The notes under the pieces were generated by a model. That model did no database searches and was not told the origin of the DNA. It saw only the letters and a program-made list of their open reading frames with translations. A DNA stretch of 64,000 nucleotides from Ectobius pallidus (taxonomy: Eukaryota > Arthropoda > Insecta > Blattodea > Ectobiidae): NCBI GenBank assembly GCA_964059195.1, contig CAXKWD010000007.1:151921269-151985268 (forward strand), in the 5' to 3' direction. Positions 35,477 through 44,530 of the stretch are shown here, piece after piece (the stretch's first letter is position 1; each line of letters begins with the position of its first letter). The position numbers were made by a program, and so were the translations under genes.

Positions 35477-35933
35477 CATAGGCGTAGCGAGGGGGGGGTT
35501 TTAGTGGTTTGAACCCCCCCCCCCCCCCCCCATTGATTAAAAAAAGGAAAATTGTATAATTTTTTTAAGTCTGCCCATAAATTGCTTAATACAAGTATAA
35601 AGCGTGGGAAGCTTAAAACTCGTTATTTTGCGTCTTAATTTTTAAAATTTTCCGGGGAAGGACCCCCGGAAGCTTAAAACTTGTTATTTTGCATCTTAAT
35701 TTTTAAAATTTTCCGTGGGAGAACCCCCGGAAGCTTAAAACTCGTTATTTTGCATCTTAATTTTTAAAATTTTCCGTGGGAGAACCCCCGGAAGCTTAAA
35801 ACTCGTTATTTTGCATCTTAATTTTTAAAATTTTCCGGGGGAGGGCCCCCGGACCCCCCTCTCCTTCCATACTCGCCAGACCCCGCGGATGTTATAACCC
35901 CCCCCCCATATGGTCGGCCTGGTTACGCCTATG
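35477..35933. mobile_element. hAT-type MITE, CATAGGCGTA family, copy 1 (4 internal units)
   Basis: 457 bp between CATAGGCGTAGC and its inverse GTTACGCCTATG, flanked by TTCTTAGT on both sides (35469-35476; 35934-35941). Inside, a unit of about 61 bp starting GGAAGCTTAAAACTCGTTAT and ending in AATTTTCCG plus a CCCCCGG block is repeated four times from about 35608. C and G homopolymers of 8-16 bases lie near both ends. Confidence 0.93.
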
Positions 35934-35994
35934 TTCTTAGTTATTACAAAATATAATGAAAATTAAAATATATATTACTAATTAGCATCAATTC

Positions 35995-36328
35995 CTAAAT
36001 ATTATTGTATACTAAATTTATTAAATGGCGCTTGAACTGTGAAGTCGTTTGGCAGCTCCTGAGATGGCTAGGCAGTGAATTCCAGTGACGAATAGCTGCT
36101 GTTGTAAACGAATTCGAATAATGTGTAGTTCTGTAAAGAGGCATGGATAGTAAGGGGTCAGGCTGAGAGCGCGTGCCCAAGTTATGGTAGGAAGAAAGGC
36201 AATGAAAGCGACTGGAAAGATAGCTAGGTGTTGAGGTATGCAGGATTCTATAGAGCAGTATGAGACAGTGAAAATATCTTCGCTCACGCAGGCGTACCCA
36301 TCGAAGTGATTCCAGTGACGGTGTTATG
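35995..36328 (-). pseudogene. LINE ORF2 C-terminal fragment
   Basis: An uninterrupted minus-strand frame of about 111 codons, without its own start. It reads in order SLESLRWVRLRERRYFHCL, HNLGTRSQPDPLLSMPLYRT, SFTTAAIRHWNSLPSHLRSC and FKRHLINLVYNN. This is the conserved end of CR1/Jockey-like reverse transcriptase polyproteins (pattern R.R...L..P..RT..Y..SF...A...WN.LP..LR). A TAA lies just upstream, so the open part begins after it. The catalytic region is lost by truncation, and it is not functional. Confidence 0.8.
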
Positions 36329-36334
36329 TGGTCA

Positions 36335-37035
36335 TGTTACATATATATCTGACGGACGCATTATGAACACGTTGTAGTCTTTGTAGTCTAAGGGCGAGTA
36401 TAGCAAAAACTACGAGCAAAATAAAATTATTTTACCATGTGTTGTGACGGGCTTTTCTTACTTTATGCTATAAAGTTCCTTAACTTCTTGGATTAAATCT
36501 TCGCCAAAATTCTTCGCCAAAATCTGTGACGACTAATATGTGATTATTCTCAATCGTAATATATAAGTTTACTGAACTCCTACAAAACAAGGTCACTCAT
36601 ACACCTGTCGTGTCATCACAACACTGCCTGCATAGTCCACATTCCAACGTTCAGTACAACTACCTTTGACACCGGGTGATTGCAAACTTCCTACTCTCAG
36701 TCTACTTTCTCTCTCTTTTAACAATTTACCCAGTCTTGATAATATTGATGAAAATTTATATTAACGGGCGCCATCATCAATACGCTTCCTCTTTTCTTTT
36801 TGTGATGTATCAGCCCAGACACAAATTAAATTATAGATACACAGGCTATGTACCTACATGCCCCTCGACTAGCTTTTAAATAACAGTGGAGACGGGAGTT
36901 GGGTTCGGATTTATCTTTCTTTTATTATTTTGCTTCTCTCTCTATTTCTCCTTTTTCAGTGCTCACTACCAAAGTATATACTTAGCCCAAAAATCAGCGA
37001 CTCTCAAACCATTACAAGGATAAGGGTCAAAAATC
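36335..37035. other. non-coding stretch left of the LTR element
   Basis: No gene recognised. The last bases, GGGTCAAAAATC, weakly resemble the sequence that flanks the other LTR at its U5 end (GGCGCCAAAATTT). Confidence 0.35.
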
Positions 37036-39482
37036 TGAACTTCACGTTAATTTACTTTGCATAACAATAACCATAATTTATTTAATTTATTATATTTTTT
37101 TTTTCTTTTCTTTCAACAATAACAATCTTATATACAATAAATTACATTTACACTACATTAACCATTCAACACTTTTATTGGTAGGATAGTACTTAATTTT
37201 TCAAGGTTGGTATACCCAATTTTAACTGTATAAGTACGTTCTCTGTTCAACAATAACAAATTCCTAATTAATTATTTTAACCTTCTTTCTTTTTTTTTGT
37301 TTCCAGGTATCTACTAGAACGTCTTGTATTATTCTTCTAATTTACTACTGACTTGTGCAGTCATTTACATTTGCAACTTCAGGGTAGCTCAATATATATA
37401 TTATACTGGGTGTTTTTTTTTTTTGAATAAATAAAGGTTTTCAATTCATAATCCAGTCCTTACTCTACAGATTACACTCAATAATCCCACCTATGTCTCC
37501 TATATTAGTCTATTTGTCAGCTTAGTCCATGAAGAATTGTATTCAAAGATAGATAGAAAAGACAGTCTCACGAAGAAAGAAATAGAAGTTTAGGCCTATA
37601 CCCACAGAGTGACTGTGGCGATAGACCACCGATACAGGAGCGACGTCTAGATCTTGAGTTACAAACAATCTGACTCCTCTCCTGCAACCGGGAAAATATT
37701 AATGGGCCGCAAACAAAAATACAATTTTTGTTAATCGACGTCAGAGGTCCCTGACACTCTCTCCTAGAGGCACGTGGGGCCGTTGTTCGCCTCCAACATC
37801 GATGGCTTTCACAATCTCTCATAAATTTCTTTTCTTTATATGTTACTGGTATAGGCCTTGTCTACTACCAGATTTTATTTGTTTGATTCGGGATACTTCC
37901 GGCGTTCCCTCACCTCACCCTTACAATCTCTAGTACTTGCTAATAAACTACTTATCATCAGTACACTACTCGCAATTTCCTATTCTCCTCTTTCTAACCT
38001 AACCAATCATTTGTTGTTATCTTTCAACTCACTCTCCTCTTTCTAACCTGACCAGTCATCAGCTATTATCTTTTAACCCCTTTCTTTCTTTAAGTAGAGT
38101 TCCCTTCAGCTTATACCATTGATTTAATTCACTCGGTGGTTATTCTAGTTTTCCTACTTCTTACGTTACTACTCTTTAGCATGGGCACCCAATCTTATTT
38201 TGTCTCTAAATTCCCTAGAATTCTAACTGAAACTAATTCACGCCCAGATTAGTAAGCTTCTCTATAACCCCTTTAGTGACTTCTACTTCTACCCTAACAT
38301 GTAAATTTTCCAATGGTACACACCTAATGCACTACCACTCGTAGGCCTTCTTTTGCCCTTCAATCTTTCCACTTCTTATCCCCCTCTACCATGTTCCATA
38401 CACCTTCGCTTGTAGATAAATCTCTATAAAAAAACATAACTTAACATTACAGGCCAGCATGAAATCTATTTATAGATAGTCACCCGTCACCTGAAAGAAA
38501 CCCAAGAGGGAGGGGCCCTCGTAAGAAGTACTAAGCATGCCCCTTAATTATCTTTCTTCCTTACTCCCCTCGCGTCCTGTCTCAAAAATAACAAAGTTTA
38601 TATGAGCATCACCAATTGCCCCTAGCTATGTATTCATTCGTGGGACAACCACCCAAAAAAACTTAAAGTGAAGAGATATATCTTTGGCATTCAGTTGTTA
38701 GGCTCTAGACTGCTCTTTTATAATTAATTTAGACCAGAAATAGAAAATAGTTGGATTACTGGATTTCATCACTTTACTTCTAGAATTCTCACTTCTATGT
38801 TTCTATTCTATTCTATTCTATTATTCCATACGGTGTCTAATCGCCATACATGACTTAGAAACCATCCTTAAAAAAAAAGATATCTCAATTTTCTCACTCC
38901 CCAAACAATAAGAAAAAAAGTCTAGACGCTTATACTCAACCAGTGATGTCCAACTTATCCTCCGATCCTGAGTTGTCTTCCATTACTTCCTGATGTCCAT
39001 ATCTGCTCTTATTCAGAGCGAGCAGTCACGACTCACTCTCACAGCTGGTGTTCGCTGTAGCGGTGTCTCGTACTGGCCGACTTGGTGTATTCTTCTGATT
39101 AATGACTATCTCCATATAGCCGTGTCAAGGAAGTTCACAACCAGAATTTCCTTTAGATGAAAGTCTGACACACCATTATGCCAGAACGCCTCTACCGCTG
39201 TCACACATCCCAATCTCGTCTTCTCCCTTCTGCCTTTTCAACTTCTCTCTCTCGTGGTCAGGCACGTACTCCCAACCGTCTTTCAGGTTCCGCACGTCTG
39301 CCTCGTCGATTCACCGTCGACGCATGCGCACCTCTCCTTTTCTGTAATTCAAATAAAATTCAGGGCAGTATCGATAATCATAAAAATGTTCAATATCGAT
39401 TAGTTGCGGTCCCCCAACCCTTCCTTTGTTTAGGAATGGTCTCCTATCGTTGATTATGCACGTCGCTATTTGCGTCGTTACA
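37036..39482 (-). repeat. 3' LTR
   Basis: On the minus strand it starts TGTAACGACGC and ends ACGTGAAGTTCA. From 37081 to 39482 it matches the 5' LTR at a constant offset of 7500, with only two mismatches noticed (39122-39123). The outermost 45 bases, the U5 end, differ clearly from the 5' LTR by several substitutions and indels. Short open frames inside are duplicated in the other LTR and are not genes. Confidence 0.95.
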
Positions 39483-39498
39483 TTCTTCCCTCACTCAC
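39483..39498 (-). promoter_or_regulatory. polypurine tract
   Basis: The minus strand reads GTGAGTGAGGGAAGAA directly before the TG of the 3' LTR. This purine run is positioned to prime plus-strand DNA synthesis. Confidence 0.85.
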
Positions 39499-39595
39499 CA
39501 TAAAAAAAAAATAATGTTGACACAGGTCACATTCATTTTTTTTTTTTTTTTTTTTTTTTTTTGTGCGTGTCTCTTTTACCAGCCTTAAAGAATGT

Positions 39596-42500
39596 TTATC
39601 CAGGAACAAAGGGTTTCAAGTCTTTGACGTGCCACTTCCCCAACTTTTTACCAAAACGGTTTGTCAGTTCGTAGCTATTTTCACTGAACTTTTTCTTTAT
39701 AATATAGGGCCCGACAAACTTTGCACTTAAACCTGCTGTATAAGCTTGTGAGGCATCACTTAATTTAAAGTTTCTTCTTAACACTAGATCTCCTGGACGA
39801 AATCTCACCTCTCTCCTCCGAAGATTATAATAATGACTCGAATTCTTATAGGCGGTTTCTAAGTTATGTCTAACCATTAAACGTACCATTTTCAATTTAT
39901 TGAGTCTCTCCACCCAAATTTTTGGAATTTCTTTATGAATCGGTTGGTTTTCCACCTTTTCAATCCTACTGATAATTTCAGGCTCCTTCCCATAATTTAG
40001 CATATAAGGAGTGCATCCAGTGGAACTATGCTTAGCCGTATTTATAGCAAAATTAAATTCTCTCAAATACACATCCCAAACTGTTTGATCCTTTTGAATA
40101 TAACTAGAAATCATTGTTTTCAATACTCTATTGACTCTTTCTACTGGATTTCCTTGTGGCGAATATACAGGTAAATAACAAGGAGTTATATTAAAAGCTT
40201 TAGCTATCTCTCGCATTAATTTACTAGTATATTGCGGTCCATTATCCATCAGCAAATATCCCGGAATTCCCCATTTAAGGATAATCAATTCATAAAATGC
40301 TTCCGTAACTGCTCTACTGGTTGCTTTCCTTAACGCTTTACATTCTACATATTTGGTAAAGGTGTCCTGAAATACTACAATGTATCGGTTCCCTTTTTTG
40401 GAACGTGGGTAAGGTCCCAACAAATCAGTAGCTACAGTCATCCAAGGTTTCTCTTTCTGGTAAAAATGCATTGGTCCTGCTTGAGCCGTCTGTAACACTT
40501 TCTGTCTCTGACATATTTCACAAGCAGTAACATACTTAGCAACATCTCTAAACATTCCCGGCCAATAATACTTGTTTGCTATTCTAAAGAAAGTTTTAGC
40601 TATCCCCATATGTCCTGCAGTAGGTGCATCATGACATTCCTGTAATACTTTAATCCTATAATCTTGCGGAATAACTAATTTCCACCTATTCACTGTTCCC
40701 TCTAAAGTTTGTTCTAACTGATCTAATCTTAAATGGTACAACTTCTCATCTATGACCTTCCAGTCTGGCCAAAATTTAGGTTTACTTTGTACTTGCTCTT
40801 TCCGCTTAATATACCAAGCATCTTGTATATTTTCCCATTCCACTACTTCAGAGTTATCAGTCAACAAGAGGCAAAATTCTTCCTCTACCGTTTTCTCTTG
40901 AACTTTCCCTTCGTGTATTCTAGATAAAGCATCCGGAACTTTTTGTAATCTACCAGGCCTATGTATTACTTCAAAATCATACTCCTGGAGCAATAAACTC
41001 CACCTAGCTAATCGTCCGGTCGGATTCTGTAATGTATTTAACCATTTCAGAGCAAAATGATCAGTATATACTTTAAAATGATAACCTTCCAAATAAGGAC
41101 GAAACTTTTGAACTGCCCACAATATAGCTAACAATTCCTTCTCAACTATTGCCCACTTTTGCTCACCTACCGTTAAAGTTCTACTAGCATAAGCTATTAC
41201 TTTTTCCTCTCCTTCCTCTCCTGTCTGAATTAATGCTGCTCCTAGTCCTGAAAAACTAGCGTCGGTCTGTAACACTAGGGGTTTAGTATAATCTGGACAA
41301 GTTAATATAGGACTACTAGATAATTTCGATTTTAATTCATCAAAAGATTCCTGACATTCCTTAGTCCAACGCCATTTCTGATTCTTTTTCAGAAGTGCAG
41401 TGAGGGGCTTTACAACTTCAGAAAAAAATGGAATGAATCGTCGGTACCAAGATGCCAATCCTAAAAATGCTCGTACTTCCTTGACTTTTGTAGGGGCTGG
41501 ATACTCAAGGATACACGAGATTTTATCTGAATCTACAGCAATTCCTAATGGAGTAATGATATGACCCAAATATTTTAATTTACTTCTACAAAATTTTGAT
41601 TTTTCCCTATTAATTTTCAGGTTAGCTTTTCTTAATTTCTCTAAAACTTTTTCTAACAAGGACAAATGTTCTTCAAATGTCTCGCTAATAAGTACTATAT
41701 CATCCAAGTAACAAAAGCATTTCTCTCCTATCTCTTCTCTTAATATAGTATCAACTAATCTTTGAAACGAGGCTGGTGCGTTATGGATTCCAAAAGGCAT
41801 AACTCGAAACTGATACAATCCTCTACCAGGTACGGTAAATGCTGTTTTTTCTTTACTTGTTTCATCTAATGGAACTTGCCAATACCCATTTTTCAAATCT
41901 ATTGTACTGATATACCTAGCATGTCGTAATTTACTCAACACATGTTCAATGTATGGCAAAGGATAACTATCTCTTTTAGTACAATTGTTTACTTTTCTGA
42001 AATCTACGCAGAACCTCCATGTTCTATCTGGTTTCTTTACCATAACTACCGGAGACGACCAAGGTGAATTTGAAGGCTCTATAACTTTTTCCAATAACAT
42101 TTTATCTATTTCCGCGTGTATAACTTTTTCCAAAATGGGTGATACTGGATAATATCTTTGTTTTATAGGTTTTGCATCGCCTGTATCAATAACATGAGAA
42201 ATCAGATCGGTAAGTCCAGTACACTGATCAAATTTCTGTAACTGATTTTCCAAAAACACATTCAATCTGTCCCTTTCCTGAGGTGTAGGTAAAGTAAGAA
42301 TATTATGTAGTTGATCTTCTTCTTTTAAATCTATAGCCTTAACAAATTGAAAAATTTTTGCTGGTTCATCTTTGAAATACCAAGTCCCATCTTGCAAATC
42401 TACTACTAACCCAATTAGTTTCAAAACGTCCATGCCCAGAATCATATCTACTGCTAAATTTGGCATAATTTTACATTTTATCTGAAAGATCCTGTCCTGC

Positions 42501-42748
42501 AATTTCATCTCAAAAGTTCTCTCTCCTGTTATAGAACTATAAGTTTTATCTGCTAATTGCACCACCCTAACTTCAGATTCTTCTACTGCTAAATCTAACA
42601 TTTTACACAAAAAATCACCCTTCTCTCCCACATAAGTTTTATCTGAACCGGAATCTATTAAAGCAATAAATGTAATATCCTCCAGCAAAATTTCAACAAA
42701 ACATCTATCTCCATTAACTAAATCTGTAGGATTTATATTTAACATCAC
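39596..42748 (-). CDS. pol: Pol polyprotein (protease, RT, RNase H, integrase)
   Basis: A 1050-residue polyprotein that copies the element RNA into DNA and inserts it. The aspartic protease active site is DSG at residues 32-34, with partner motif ILGMD at 103-107. The reverse transcriptase spans about 215-400, with catalytic YLDD at 347-350. RNase H carries acidic residues D496, E538, D563 and D606. The integrase has zinc-binding H706, H713, C743 and C746, and catalytic D775, D835 and E870. A GPY/F-like module (FVGPY at 1011-1015) lies near the C-terminus. All key residues are present. It lies in the same frame as gag, nine codons downstream if the gag stop is counted. The first codon here is GTG and the next ATG, but translation more likely arrives by readthrough of the gag stop. 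It is a retrotransposon protein, not a host gene. Confidence 0.96.
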   Translation of the reverse strand: MMLNINPTDLVNGDRCFVEILLEDITFIALIDSGSDKTYVGEKGDFLCKMLDLAVEESEVRVVQLADKTYSSITGERTFEMKLQDRIFQIKCKIMPNLAVDMILGMDVLKLIGLVVDLQDGTWYFKDEPAKIFQFVKAIDLKEEDQLHNILTLPTPQERDRLNVFLENQLQKFDQCTGLTDLISHVIDTGDAKPIKQRYYPVSPILEKVIHAEIDKMLLEKVIEPSNSPWSSPVVMVKKPDRTWRFCVDFRKVNNCTKRDSYPLPYIEHVLSKLRHARYISTIDLKNGYWQVPLDETSKEKTAFTVPGRGLYQFRVMPFGIHNAPASFQRLVDTILREEIGEKCFCYLDDIVLISETFEEHLSLLEKVLEKLRKANLKINREKSKFCRSKLKYLGHIITPLGIAVDSDKISCILEYPAPTKVKEVRAFLGLASWYRRFIPFFSEVVKPLTALLKKNQKWRWTKECQESFDELKSKLSSSPILTCPDYTKPLVLQTDASFSGLGAALIQTGEEGEEKVIAYASRTLTVGEQKWAIVEKELLAILWAVQKFRPYLEGYHFKVYTDHFALKWLNTLQNPTGRLARWSLLLQEYDFEVIHRPGRLQKVPDALSRIHEGKVQEKTVEEEFCLLLTDNSEVVEWENIQDAWYIKRKEQVQSKPKFWPDWKVIDEKLYHLRLDQLEQTLEGTVNRWKLVIPQDYRIKVLQECHDAPTAGHMGIAKTFFRIANKYYWPGMFRDVAKYVTACEICQRQKVLQTAQAGPMHFYQKEKPWMTVATDLLGPYPRSKKGNRYIVVFQDTFTKYVECKALRKATSRAVTEAFYELIILKWGIPGYLLMDNGPQYTSKLMREIAKAFNITPCYLPVYSPQGNPVERVNRVLKTMISSYIQKDQTVWDVYLREFNFAINTAKHSSTGCTPYMLNYGKEPEIISRIEKVENQPIHKEIPKIWVERLNKLKMVRLMVRHNLETAYKNSSHYYNLRRREVRFRPGDLVLRRNFKLSDASQAYTAGLSAKFVGPYIIKKKFSENSYELTNRFGKKLGKWHVKDLKPFVPG

Positions 42749-42763
42749 ACAAGCCTGATTTTT

Positions 42764-42778
42764 AGTTAATTGTCATAA
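42764..42778 (-). promoter_or_regulatory. gag stop with type-I readthrough context (UGA CAA UUA)
   Basis: On the minus strand, gag ends TTA TGA and is followed directly by CAA TTA. Stop plus CARYYA is the well-known tobamovirus-type context that permits translational readthrough. Eight sense codons then lead into the pol frame with no further stop and no frame change. This suggests that Gag-Pol is made by suppressing UGA rather than by frameshifting. It remains an inference from sequence. The stop could also be a point mutation in a family with one fused ORF. Confidence 0.7.
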
Positions 42779-44137
42779 GGGATTTGTAGGCCTAACTTTT
42801 CTTTCTTGGGGCATCCTACAATCAATAGACCTATGTCCAAGCTTATTACAATTATAACATTTAATCGTAGCGCGTGGAGTAACTCTACGAGATGCTTTAC
42901 ACTCGAACTGCCTATGTCCTGTTTTATCACAATTCCAACATCGCTGATTATTTGAAAAACGCAAAGTGGTGTTTTTACCATTATCCCTCGACTCATCCTG
43001 TCTCTCTTTATTTTCTATTACTTTAACCATTCTAGAATCATTTACAGGACTTGAATTCCGTTCCTTATCCCACGTCTTTGCAGAAAAACTAACATTGGGT
43101 TTCTTTTGTAACTCGGACGATGGAAGTTCCTGTTTTCCCTGAATTCCTAGCGCTGTATGAACTGAAGGTATAACAACTTGTCTCTGAGGTTTATAAGCCG
43201 TTTCTTTAATTGTAGCTCTAACCTGCGTTGGAGGAGGAATATATCTCTCAGAATCTAACAATATTTGTTCATACTGTCTACCTACACGTATTAAATCTGT
43301 TATAGTTTGAATCTCTGCAGGTCTAATGTATAATTTTACGTCAGGACGCAAATTTTTGATAACAGTCTTCATCATTTGTTGAGGACTCATTGGAGTACTC
43401 AGCCTCCTCATTAACGTTTGAATAGCATTAACATAATCAAAAATCGATTCTTTAGGACCTTGCGTTCTCTGTCTAATCTCATCCAAAAGCGAGTCTTCCT
43501 CATCAACAGGCAAGTAATATTCTCTAAATTCTTTCAAAAAAGCTTCCCATGTAGGCCAATCTGTTAATCTGTTCCTGTACCAAAGTAAAGCTGAATCTTG
43601 TAAAATTTCGGGTAATACTGACAATAACTCTACACCCTGTAACTTAGAACTTTGTTTTAAATCTTCCAATCTCTCCAAAAATAAGTAAATACTATCCCCA
43701 GGTTTGAATTTAATGTTCCATTTACGAACCAGATCCAAAGTATTTGGTTTATGTGGCTCTAACTGAATTGTAAACGATGGTACTACTGGTACAACTTCTT
43801 CTGAATCAGCTACCGCCATGGCCTTCCTACGCATTAACTTAACCCATGTATACACTACATCTCCATATGAATCTTGTGGAATCGTTATATTATGTTCAAC
43901 CAAATCTTCTTCCAAAACTTCCTGACTCAGAGCAAAAGCCGTAATTAACACTTGAAATGACTGAGGGTTCTTACGGGCATAATCTAACAAGCGTTGTCTT
44001 AACTCATCCCTTGTACCTGTGGTCGGTAACTTTACTCTATCACATTCTGCCTCTAAATCCGCCTTCCTCAACTTCCTAATAGCTTGGGTTAGCTCAGCTG
44101 CTCTTATTTGTGCATACGGATCAACATAAGTAGCCAT
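42773..44137 (-). CDS. gag: Gag structural polyprotein
   Basis: A 454-residue protein expected to form the intracellular particle that packages element RNA. Residues about 15-55 resemble a SAP-type DNA-binding helix pair (KLRKADLEAECDRVKLPTTG). The retrotransposon Gag core covers about 135-275, including LLWYRNRLTDWPTWEAFLKE. The C-terminus carries two CX2CX4HX4C zinc knuckles at 400-413 and 427-440, expected to bind nucleic acid. The ATG at 44137 is the first in the frame and follows a leader of about 390 bases from the primer-binding site. The frame closes with UGA, and pol follows in the same frame. Two knuckles plus a SAP-like N-terminus are seen in several arthropod Gypsy lineages, though I cannot name this one. 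Confidence 0.93.
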   Translation of the reverse strand: MATYVDPYAQIRAAELTQAIRKLRKADLEAECDRVKLPTTGTRDELRQRLLDYARKNPQSFQVLITAFALSQEVLEEDLVEHNITIPQDSYGDVVYTWVKLMRRKAMAVADSEEVVPVVPSFTIQLEPHKPNTLDLVRKWNIKFKPGDSIYLFLERLEDLKQSSKLQGVELLSVLPEILQDSALLWYRNRLTDWPTWEAFLKEFREYYLPVDEEDSLLDEIRQRTQGPKESIFDYVNAIQTLMRRLSTPMSPQQMMKTVIKNLRPDVKLYIRPAEIQTITDLIRVGRQYEQILLDSERYIPPPTQVRATIKETAYKPQRQVVIPSVHTALGIQGKQELPSSELQKKPNVSFSAKTWDKERNSSPVNDSRMVKVIENKERQDESRDNGKNTTLRFSNNQRCWNCDKTGHRQFECKASRRVTPRATIKCYNCNKLGHRSIDCRMPQERKVRPTNPL

Positions 44138-44516
44138 ATTTATATATTAACAATACCACTGGAAAAAAAGATTAGAACACACAATAGTTCAGTCGTCTGT
44201 CTTAGTCATCTATAGAAGTCCTTACTTGTCAATAGTCATTATTCTTTTCCCAAAAATATGTTATTATTATTATTTATTTTTTTTTTTGAGAATAAATTTC
44301 AGTTATATTAACCTAACTCCCAAAATTCTTTTAACCCTATCTCGCCTCACGTTAGGATATCAAACTATCACTGCCTCACGCTATGGGCTATCATAATATG
44401 GAACTACAACTGAATAAAGGTTTCTTTTTTTTTTTTTTTTTTAACAATTTTAACTAAATTAAGTTGCAACAATTAGCAATACTGTTTTGTTTTAACACTA
44501 CTCAGCCCCACGATAT
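44138..44516 (-). other. retrotransposon 5' leader
   Basis: Untranslated stretch between the primer-binding site and gag. It is AT-rich with T tracts (minus-strand A tracts) near 44277 and 44425. It is expected to hold packaging signals, but none is identifiable by eye. Confidence 0.7.
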
Positions 44517-44524
44517 GGGCGCCA
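44505..44524 (-). promoter_or_regulatory. primer-binding site, tRNA-Lys-like
   Basis: The minus strand reads TGGCGCCCATATCGTGGGGC, starting six bases after the LTR end. It matches the 3' end of metazoan tRNA-Lys(CUU) (complement TGGCGCCCAACGTGGGGC, from memory), apart from a short central difference: ATAT in place of AA, a net two-base insertion. The first nine bases pair perfectly. Confidence 0.75.
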
Positions 44525-44530
44525 AAATTT

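Larger units (their letters stand above)
35225..36328 (-). mobile_element. 5'-truncated LINE interrupted by a hAT MITE
   Basis: Minus-strand LINE remnant. It has an ORF2 C-terminus at 36328-35995, a 3' UTR, and the GTAGAGAAGGCCTTATGGCC box with an AATAAATAAAT tail near 35225. A MITE with an exact 8-bp target duplication sits in the 3' UTR at 35477-35933, so it arrived after the LINE. The 3' box also appears alone at 27950-28035. Confidence 0.78.

Noticed and set aside
37568..39453. Three open frames (84, 62 and 91 codons) inside the left LTR, repeated exactly in the right LTR
   Set aside because: They are within the LTRs, show no domain and are duplicated only because the LTR is.
39499..39595. 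Space for an envelope-like gene after pol
   Set aside because: Only about 110 bases separate pol from the 3' LTR, with a long A tract on the minus strand, so no third ORF exists.
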